From NCBI GenBank assembly GCA_938029215.1, contig CALHFG010000022.1:1-64000 (forward strand): a DNA stretch of 64,000 nucleotides, in the 5' to 3' direction. Positions 1-10,960 of this stretch are shown in pieces. Each line of letters opens with the position of its first letter. Within the stretch, counting starts at the first letter, position 1. The notes under the pieces were generated by a model, which worked only from the letters and a program-made list of their open reading frames with translations, did no database searches and was not told the DNA's origin. The stretch is from an uncultured Acidimicrobiales bacterium. Lineage in GTDB: Bacteria > Actinomycetota > Acidimicrobiia > Acidimicrobiales > SZUA-35. Both the position numbers and the translations under genes were made by a program.

Positions 1-1
1 G

Positions 2-3000
2 GTGAGTCTGACTGTTGCTAGTGCTGGTGATGGGTCGGTGTTGTTTGACAATTTGATTAGTGGCACGTATTCGATTTCTGAGTCGCAGCCGGTGGCGTTT
101 ATTGATGGTTTGGATGCTGCTCCGGTGGGTACTGGTGTTGCTGGTAATGATGTGATTTCGGGTGTGGTGGTTGGTGGTGGTGAGGATGTTGCTACTGCGA
201 CGTTTGGTGAGATTGAAGCTGCAAGCATCACCGGCACGGTGCTCGTCGATGACGGTTCGCCGCTTTCCGGTGTCACCATCACGTTGTCGGGCACCGACGA
301 CCTCGGCAACCCGGTGAACCTCACAACGACGACGGCCCCGGACGGTTCCTACACGTTCTCCGCTTTGCGCCCCGGCAGCTATTTGGTCACCGAAACTCAA
401 CCCACTGGATACGGCACTGTCGACACCAATTCGCGGTCAGTCCTCCTGGGGAGCGGTGACGCGGTCACCGGTATCGACTTCACCGAGAGCCTCGGCTCGC
501 TCGGGGGCTCGGTCTATGAAGACCTGAATGCGAACGGTGTTCGAGATAGCGGTGAGCCCGGGATCGCTGGGATCGCCATCACGGTGTCGGGAACCGACGC
601 CACGGGCGCATCGGTGTCGCTTTCCGCCTCTACCTCCGCTAGCGGTGCCTACATATTCGATGACCTGCTAGCCGGAACATATACATTGTCCGCGGCTCAG
701 TCTCCGTTCCACCTTGACGGCCAAGAGTCGTCGCCCGCTGGCTCCATCGGCAACGACACTGTCACGGGAATCGCATTGGCCGGCGGCGTCGATCTCAGCC
801 CGGTGAACTTCGGTGAGGTCCAGGCGGCTCAGCTCCAGGGCACGGTCGTACGTGACACGAACAACGATGGTGTAGCAAATGCAGCCGAGACTGGAATCGC
901 TGGCGTCACCCTCACCCTGACCGGCACCGATGATCTGGGCGGAAGTGTCTCGGTGTCGGAAATCACCAACGGTTCTGGAGACTATCTGTTTGCGGGACTC
1001 CGTCCTGGCACCTACACCGTGACCGAGGCCCAGCCTGCCGGCGTTCTTGACGGATCGGAAACAGCGGGTTCTGCCGGCGGAACCGTCAGCGCCAACGACG
1101 AGATCAGCGGCATAGTGCTCGGGTCCGGAACGATCGCCCAGGACTACGATTTTGGTGAACTTCCCGGGGCCTCGATTAGCGGAAGTGTCCTTGACGAACT
1201 CGGCAATCCGATTCCGAATACCACACTCACCTTGACCGGCACCGATGACTTGGGCAACCCGGTGTCGAGCACCGTGACGACCGATGCGGCCGGAAACTAC
1301 GACTTCCCGACCCTCCGCCCGGGAACATACGACGTCACCGAAACCCAACCGCTCGGATACGGCGACGGGGGGAACAACGTCCTGGGATCGATCGTGGTTG
1401 GACCCGGCGACTCCGACACCGGCAATGACTTCGTTGAAACGCTCGGCTCGGTTCGGGCCGTCGTCTTTGAGGACATCAACAACGATGGGGTCCAGGATCC
1501 GGGAGACAGCGGCATCGAGTCGGTCGAGGTCAACCTCATCGGCACCGATGACCTCGGCAATCCCGTCAACCTGGTGGCCTTCACCGATGCGTCCGGTGTG
1601 GTGGTATTCGACGGTCTGATCAGTGGTACTTACACCGTCGTGGAGCAGCAGCCTTCGAGCTTCGTCGACGGCGAGGATGCGGCTCCAGCGGGTCCCAACG
1701 GCACAGTGGGCAACGACGAGATAATCGACATCGTGGTCGCTGGTGGCGAAGATGTCGCGTCCGCCACGTTCGGAGAATTCCGGACCGCCGTCATTGACGG
1801 GACCGTTCGGGACACCGCAAACCGCCCAATCGAGGGTGTGCTGCTGACCTTGACCGGTACCGACGATCTCGGTAATCCGGTCACCCGTACCGCGACGACA
1901 ACAGCCGCTGGTTTCTATCAGTTTGGCGGAGACCTCCGCCCGGGTACGTACACCGTGACCGAGACCCAGCCGGCCGGCTATGGCGATGCCGACGGAAACG
2001 TTCGGACACCGCTTGTAGTCGGACCGAACGGTGTGATCAACAATGTCGATTTCCTCGAGACGCTGGGATCGCTGTCCGGGTTCGTGTACGACGATCTCAA
2101 CGCAAACGGCGTACGAGATCTGGGCGAGCCCGGTATTCCAGGTGTCGCCGTTGAGCTTGGCGGCGGCGCTCCGGCAGGTTTCACAGTCAGCCTGACGACG
2201 ACCACCGATGGCACCGGCGCCTACGTGTTTGACGACTTGGTTGGGGCCACGGCCTATGAGGTATCCGAAACCCAGCCAGCTGGATTTGCCGACGGTCAAG
2301 AAGACGCCAACGGCAACGGAACGGTCTCTGACGACCTGATCACCTTGATCACTGTGCCCGACGGTGGGGCAGCCACCGACTTGAACTTTGGCGAGGTACG
2401 AGAAGCCTCGATTTCCGGCACCGTTGTCACCGATCTCGACAATGATGGAGTTGCCGATCCTGCCGAAACCGGTATCGGCGGCGTATCGATCACCCTCACC
2501 GGAACTGACGACCTCGGGGCAGCGGTCACGCTGAACGCAAGCACCGGCGGAGACGGAAGCTTCCAATTCAGCGGACTGCGACCTGGGACCTACACCATCA
2601 CCGAGACCCAGCCAGCCGGGGGATTCGACGGCAACGAGACCGCGGGCTCTGCGGGTGGAACCGTCAGCGCCAACGACACGATTAGCGGAATCGTGCTTGG
2701 GTCTGGCGATGTTGCAACCGACTACGACTTTGGTGAGCTACCAGCGGCCACAATCGCAGGCGAAGTTGCGGATGAGATTGGTAACCCCATTGCCAACGTC
2801 ACGCTGACACTCACCGGCATAGACGATCTCGGAAACCCGGTCAGCGTTTCCGTCACGACCGCGCCCGATGGGAGCTACCTCTTTGGCCCGCTACGCCCGG
2901 GTGACTACACCGTTACCGAGAGCCAGCCCGTTGGGTACGGCGACGGTGGTAACAACACGGCCAACATCACACTCACGCCGGGTGAAGCGAGCACGGGGAA

Positions 3001-6000
3001 CGACTTCGTCGAGACGCTTGGCTCGCTCGCTGGTGCCGTGTTTGAGGATCTCAACGTCGACGGCGTCGAAAACGCAGCCGAGCCCGGAATCCCCGGCGTC
3101 ACGATCACGCTCAGCGGTACCGACGTGTTCGGCAACCCGGTTGCGGCATCGGTAACCACGGGTCCAAACGGTGAATACACATTCGACAATCTGATTGGTG
3201 GCACCTATGACGTTGCGGCGAGCCAGGATGTTGCCTATCTCGATGGCGATGACTCTTCACCTGCAGGAACCGTGGGGAACGACCTCGTCTCGTCAATACC
3301 GCTCGCAGGTGGGGCAGATCTCGAGAACATCGACTTCGGTGAAGTTCGCGCCGGCCAAATTCGCGGTTCGGTAGTCGTTGATGTCAACAACAACGGCGTC
3401 GCCGACGGTGGCGAGATCGGTATCACATCCGTTGATCTGACACTGACGGGAACCGACGATCGTGGCGCTTCGGTGTCCACGACGGTTTCGACCGATGCGA
3501 CCGGAAACTATCTCTTTGCGGGCCTTAGACCAGGTGTCTACACGGTCACCGAAAGCCAACCAGCTGCATACTTAGATGGCTCGGAGACTCCAGGTTCAGC
3601 TGGTGGCGTGGTGAGCGCCAATGACACGATCAGCAACATCACCTTGTTGTCCGGAACGATTTCGACCGACAACGACTTTGGGGAACTTCCGTTGGCCTCC
3701 ATCGGTGGCACGGTCGAAGACGAAGCCGGGAACCCCATCGTTGGGGTCACCCTGACCCTTGCCGGTACCGACGACCAGGGCGGCACGATCTCCCTGACGG
3801 CGACGACCGATGCGTCGGGCAGCTACAGCTTCGATGGATTGCGGCCCGGTTCCTACACCGTGACCGAGAGTCAGCCCAACGGCTATGGCGACGGAGGAAC
3901 CAACACCCTTGCCGTCACGCTGGCGCCGGGCCAGGCGAGCCTTGGGAACGACTTCCTCGAGACCCTCGGCTCGATTTCGGCACTCGTGTACGAAGACCTC
4001 GACGCCGACGGAACCCTTGATCCGTCCGAGCCACCAATCGCGGGAGTAGACATCTCGCTCTCGGGTACCGATGTCTTGGGTAATGCCATCACCCTAACTG
4101 CGACCACCGCGGCGGACGGACGGGTGGTGTTCGACGATCTGATCGGTGGCACCTACACACTTACCGAGACCCAGCCGACCGCCTACATCGACGGAATTGA
4201 CGCTGCACCTGGAGCGCCCGCAGCGCCGAACGGCACCGCGGGTAACGACGTGGTGAGCGGAATCGTCCTGGCCGGCGGTCAAGACCTCGCAGAAGCCACG
4301 TTTGGAGAGGTGCTGGGGGCCCGGGTTGCGGGCACCGTCTTCGTCGATGCGAACAACGATGGCGCACTCCAGGGAGGCGAAGCCCCGATCGGTGGTGTTT
4401 CGCTCGAGCTCTCGGGAACTGATGACTTGGGGAACACCGTTGTCCTGACCACGGTGAGCGGACCCGACGGCTCCTATAGCTTCGACGGGCTCCGCCCGGG
4501 AACGTACACCGTCACCGAGACTCAGCCGGCCGGCTACCTCGACGGCACCGGCGATGTACTAAGCGCTATCACCGTTGGCTCCGGCGGTGACTCCGCAGAC
4601 AACGACTTTGGCGAACTAGAACCAAGCTCGATCAGTGGCACCGTCATCGATACCGCCAACAACCCGATCGCCGGTGTCACCATCACGCTCACCGGTACCG
4701 ACGATCAAGGCAATCCGGTGAGCATCACCACCACGACTGCCCCCGACGGTAGTTATGCCTTCCCGAACCTGCGTCCCGGTGATTACTCCGTGGTCGAGGA
4801 CCAGCCCGCCGGTTACGGCGACGGTGGCTCCAACGTTCTTGCCATCACGCTCGTTCCCGGCCAGATCAGTACCGGAAACGATTTTGTGGAAACACTCGGC
4901 TCGCTCGCTGGTGTCGTCTTCGTCGATAGCGACGGCGACGGTGTTCAAGGCGTCGGCGAGTCGGGAGCAGCCGGAGTGCAGGTTGTGCTCACCGACTCAG
5001 GCGGTGCAACTATCTCGGTGACCACCGGTGCAGACGGAAGCTACATCTTCGAAGACCTGCTAGGCGGCTCCTACACCGTCAGCGAAGTGCAACCGGCAAC
5101 ACTTCTCGACGGCGCCGACACCGTTGGTACCGGCGGAGGAACGATCACCGCAAACGACACGATCTCGGGAGCGGTCGTCCCCGACGGTGGCGATATCACC
5201 GGCTATGACTTTGCCGAACTCCCCGCGTCAAGCATCGCCGGAACCGTCACCGACGAGCTCGGCAATCCAATCGGCGCAGTCACGCTGACCCTCACCGGCA
5301 CCAACGACCTAGGTGACCCTGTCACCCTGACCACGACAACACTCGCCGACGGCACCTACGTCTTTGGTCCATTACGCCCGGGTAGCTACACCGTTAGCGA
5401 AAGCCAGCCAGCCGGGTACGGCGACGGTGGCAACAACGTGATCGCCAATATCGCGGTGGCGCCTGATCAAGCGGTCACCGGAGTCGACTTCGTAGAGACA
5501 CTTGGGTCCGTGAGCGGCACCGTCTTCGAGGACCTCGATGCTGACGGCGCCCTTGATGCCGGCGAGCCGGGAATCGACGCGGTGACCCTCACCCTGAGCG
5601 GTACCGATGCCAATGGTGACCCGGTGACAGAGACGACGACCAGCGGTTCCGATGGAACGTTCACCTTCGACCACCTGGTAGGCGGCAGCTACAGCATCGT
5701 CGAGTCGCAGCCCTTCGGCTTCGTCGACGGTGTGGACACTCCTGGCAGCAGCGGTGGAACCGTGTCCGGCTCCGACGAGATCGCGGGCATTGCCCTGTCC
5801 GGCGGGGTGGATGCCACCGGCTATTTGTTCGGTGAAGTTCAGACCGGCTCGCTCAGCGGCTCGGTTGTCGTCGATCTCAACAACGATGGCCAGGCGGACC
5901 CGGCCGAGGCCGGGATCGAGTCGATCACCGTCACTCTCAGCGGCACCGACGATCTCGGTGCGCCCGTCTCTGCCGTCACCACCACCTCTGCCGATGGGTC

Positions 6001-9000
6001 ATACGTATTCCCCAACCTTCGACCCGGCACGTACAGCATCAGCGCTGCTCAGTCGCCCGCCTACTTCGATGGCGCTGAGACCGCCGGAACCGCAGGCGGC
6101 GTCGTGAGCGCCAACGACGTGATCAGCGGAATCACCCTGGGATCAGGACAGAGCGCGGGAGAATACGATTTCGGTGAGCTGCCGGCTGCTGCGATCAATG
6201 GAACCGTCCTGGATGAAGCCGGGTCTGCGATTCCAAACGTCACGATCACCCTCACGGGAACCGACGACCAGGGCAATCCGGTCTCGGCCACGGTGACGAC
6301 GGCGTTGGACGGCTCGTATTCGTTCCCCGGTCTCCGTCCCGGAAGCTACACCGTCACCGAAACCCAGCCAGCGGGTTATGGCGACGGACCTCCGAACAGC
6401 TTCGGTGTTGTGTTGGCTGCAGGTGTGACCGAGACGGTCGACTTTGTCGACAACCTTGCATCGATCAGCGGCTCAGTTGTCGAAGACATCAATAACAACG
6501 GCACGCGTGAGCCTGCCGATATCGGCCAGGACGGCGTCGTAGTGCAGCTGACCGGCACCGATGCTCTAGGAAATTTGGTCACCCTCTCGACTACGACGGC
6601 TGCGGATGGCACCTACTCCTTCGACGACTTGGTCGGTGGTACGTACACCTTGACAGAGCTGACCGAGCCGGCCGGACTGCTGGATGGCGCTGACAGTGGC
6701 CCATCCGGCACGCCGGGAACCAATGTCAACGGTCGTGACGAAATCGCTGCGATCGCACTGGCTGCCGGGGATGACGCCGCAGACTTCGTATTTGGCGAGG
6801 TACGCCCCGCGACGATCTCGGCAACCGTCTTCGAGGACTCCAACAACGACGGAACCGTTGGGCCGAGTGAGGTTGGAATAGGAGCGGTCACGGTAGAGCT
6901 CTCAGGGACTGATGACCGCGGCAACTCGGTCTCGATCACGACTGCGACAAACGGCGCCGGCGAAGCCAGCTTCACCGGGCTGCGGCCGGGTACCTATGTG
7001 TTGACCGAAACACAGCCAGCCAGCTTCGGTGATGGAATCGACTCTTCGGGCACCCCGTCCGTCGATGCCACCGTTAACGACGTCCTGAGCAACATCGTGG
7101 TGGGAAGCGGTGGATCGAGCACGGACAATACCTTCGCCGAGATCCCGCTCGCCTCGATCTCGGGAGCTGTGACCGACACCGCGGGGCGTCCAATCGTCGG
7201 AGTGACCGTGACCGTGACCGGCACGGACGACCTCGGGAATCCGGTCAACATAGCGGTTACGACCCTTGCCGATGGCAGCTACACCGTGCCGAACTTGCGC
7301 CCGGGTAGCTACGACGTAACCGAGAGCCAGCCTGCGGGCTATGGCGATGGCGGAAGCAACGTCCTCGCTGTCACGTTGACGCCGGGTGAAGCAAGCATCG
7401 GCAACGACTATGTGGAGACGCTCGGCTCGATCGCGGGACTCGTCTTCGAAGACACAAACAACGACGGAGTGAAGCAGGGGAGCGAGGCGGCAATCGGAGG
7501 CGCTTCGATCTTCCTCACCGGAACCGACGCCAATGGCAACGCGGTGTCAACGTCGGCAACCACCGATGGCGCTGGCATGTGGCTTATCGACGACCTCGTC
7601 GGCGGCGTCTACACCATCACCGAAGCTCAGCCTGCGGGCTACATCGACGGCATCGATACGGTCGGTTCCGCTGGAGGCACGCTGGGCAACGACGTGATTA
7701 GCGGCATCTCACTCGGCGCCGCAGAAAACGCAACCGGATACAACTTCGGAGAGATCGACGTCGCAAGCATCAGCGGCGCCGTGCTCGATGACTTGGGACG
7801 GCCGATCGATGGCGTGGCGATGACGCTCACCGGAACCGATGACACCGGAGCCTCGGTCTCGCTCAACGTTCTCACCGGCCTTGACGGCGTGTACAGCTTT
7901 AACGGTCTTCGCCCCGGCACCTACACGGTTTCGGAGGCTCAGCCCAACGGATTCGGCGACGGACCGGAGTCGGTAGGCGATGCCGGTGGATCCAATAGCT
8001 CCAACGATGTGATCAGTGGCATCGTTCTCGCCCCGAACGAAGACGCAGCTGGCTACGACTTCGCCGAGACGACGAGTTCTTTGGCTGCCACCGTGTTCGT
8101 CGACACGAACAACGATGGAATCTCCGACCCCGTCGAAGCCGGAATCGCTGGAATCGACGTCACGATCGCCGGTACCGATGATCGCGGCAATCCCGTGAGC
8201 ACTACCATCGCCTCGGGAATCGACGGCACGGTCACGTTCCTTGGCCTCGTCAGCGGAACCTACACCGTGACGGCCGCCCAGAGCCCGTCGCACCTGGACG
8301 GCATCGACACCGCCGGCTCGGTCGGGGGCGTCGCCGGAAATGACGTGATTTCTTCCATCGTGGTTGGAACCGATACGGACGCAACCGACTACGACTTCGG
8401 TGAACTTCCGGCTGGATCGATCTGCGGTGTCGTTCGCGACGAAAACGGCGTTGCCCTTTTCGGCATCACGATCACTCTCACTGGTACCGACGATCTTGGT
8501 AACCCGGTCTCGGCCACCATCGACACCGCAGCGGACGGTGCCTACTGCTTCACCACGCTCCGTCCTGGCAGCTACACGGTCACCCAGACCCAGCCCGCGG
8601 AATACGGCAACGGTACTCCGAACAGCGTTCCGGTTGCTCTTGACCCCGGTGCCGACGAGATCGTCGACTTCACCGAGACACTCGGCTCGATCTCGGGCGC
8701 CGTCTATGAAGACCTTGACGGCGACGGAATTCAGGACGCTGGCGAACCGGGCATTCCCGCCGCTTCCATAGCGCTGGTTGGGGCCGATGCCAATGGCAAC
8801 CCGGTCAGTGCGTCGGCAGTTACCGCACCGGACGGAACGTTCGTGTTCGACGATCTGATCGGTGGAACCTACAGCCTGGTCGAAACCCAACCAGCTGGCT
8901 TTGTTGACGGCACCGACACTCCCGGGTCCGACGGCGGAACCGCAGTGAACCCTGGAGATCTGATCAACGGGATCGTTCTGGCTGGCGGAAGCGATGCGAC

Positions 9001-10960
9001 GGACTACCTCTTCGGAGAAGTGCAGCTCGGAACGATCGGTGGCTCGGTCATCGTTGATCTCGATAATGACGGTGAAGCGGACGCGGGTGAAGCGGGCATC
9101 GAGAACATCTCGGTCACGCTCACCGGAACCGATGATCTCGGAAATGCGGTACTGGTCACGACCACAACTGCAGCCGACGGCAGCTACAGCTTTATCGGGC
9201 TTCGCCCTGGCACCTACGAAGTGGTTGCCGCACAAGACCCTCTCTACCTCGATGGGACCGAGACAGCCGGCACCGCGGGGGGAGAGACCTCCGCCACCGA
9301 TCCGCTGGTAGCGAACGACACGATCGCTGCGATCGCGCTGATGTCGGGTGACGATGCGGCGGGTTATGACTTCGGCGAATTGGTAGGAGCCGCGATCAAC
9401 GGAACGGTCGTCGACGAGGCGGGCAATCCGATCGCGGGCGTGACGATAAACATCTCCGGAACCGACGATCTCGGTAACCCGGTAACCCTCACGCTCACCA
9501 CCGGCCCCGCCGGAACATACAACGCTCCAGGTTTGCGCCCGGGCAGCTACGACATCACCCAGACCCAGCCCGCTGGCTACGGCAATGGCAGCCCCAACTT
9601 TGTTGCAGTAACACTCGATCCGGGTGAGGTCGAGGTAGTGGACTTCTCCGAAACGCTCGGGTCGCTCTCGGGCATGGTGTTCAACGACCTCAATGGCGAC
9701 GGGATCCGAGATCTGGGCGAGCCTGGAATCGAGTCGGCGTCGATCGTCCTGGTCGGAACCGATGCCAACGGCAACGCTGTCAACCAGATGGTCACCAGTG
9801 CAGCCGACGGCACCTATACCTTCTCCGACCTCGTGGGCGGCACATACAACGTCACCGAGACCCAGCCGGCGGGATTCCTCGACGGAGACGACACGGTTGG
9901 ATCGGTCGGAGGTGACGGTTCTGCGAACGATTCGTTTGCGAACATCGTTCTGCCCGCCGCGATCGACGCCACCGGCTATGACTTTGCCGAGCTTGAGCCG
10001 TCATCACTTGTAGGAACGGTGCGCGACGGAGACGGCGCTCCGATCGAGGGCGTCATCGTCACCCTCACCGGCATCGACGACCGCGGCAACCCCGTCAGCA
10101 CCACGTTCACGACCGGCCCCGACGGAACCTTCAGCTTCAGCGACCTTCGTCCGGGCGACTACACGATTACCGAAGCCACCCCGGCGGGGTACGGCGAGGG
10201 TGTCGATAGTGCCGGCAGCCTTGGCGGCACCGTAGGTGGTAGCGCGATTGGGTCCATTACCGTCACGCCCGGCGATATCGGCACCGACTACGACTTCGTA
10301 GATACGCTTGGCAGCATCTCGGGAATCGTGTTCCACGACGTTGACGAGAACGATGTCTTCGACGGCACCGATGCCGGCATCGTGGGTGTCACTATCACAC
10401 TCTCGGGAACCGATATCAACGGGTCTCCGGTAAGTGAGGTAGCAACGACCGTCGGCGACGGAACATTCCTCTTCACCCAGCTCTTGGAGGGAACCTACAC
10501 CATCGCAGAGACGCAGCCGTTTGGGTTCACCGATGGCGCCGACTCCGCGGGGAGCGCGGGAGGCGACATATCTGTGAACGACACGATCTCAGGCATCGCA
10601 CTAAGCCCGGGGACGGCGGCATCCGACTACACGTTCGCCGAAGTCGGCAACGTGATCAGCGGCCAGGTGTTCCTAGACAACAATGGCAACGGCATCCGAG
10701 ATGCCGACGACACCCAGTTCCTCAGCGGTGTGATTATTGAGCTCCTGGCAGCCAACGGCAGCGTGATTCGAACCACCAGCACAGATTCGAGCGGTGGATA
10801 CCGGTTCGATGGGATTGCCGCAGGGGATTACACGGTCCGGCAAACCCAGCCACCCGAATGGGGCTCGAGTAGCCCGAACGAGATCACGGTCTCGGTAACC
10901 GGCGGAGGCCAGAGCGGGCTCGACTTTGCGGAGAAGCCCGCATCGATCAGCGGCGTGCTA
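2..10960 (+). repeat. Tandem coding repeat array: three alternating SdrD B-like module types (A/B/C)
   Basis: Module starts recur as C 'GSLxGxVFEDLNxDGVxDxGEPGI', A 'xxIxGxVVxDxNNDGxADxxEAGI' and B 'ASISGTVxDEAGNPI', mostly in the order C-A-B or C-B. Confidence 0.85.

Noticed and set aside
668-2566. 632-aa minus-strand ORF antisense to the giant repeat gene
   Set aside because: Long open frames opposite high-GC coding repeats are expected; no recognisable domain, and the plus frame is clearly coding.
7709-9235. 508-aa minus-strand ORF antisense to the repeat gene
   Set aside because: Same artefact of repetitive high-GC coding sequence; repeats in the antisense translation simply mirror the sense repeats.
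2-10960. Tandem repeats as a CRISPR array
   Set aside because: Repeat period is ~330 bp and in-frame coding; no short direct repeats with unique spacers and no cas genes.
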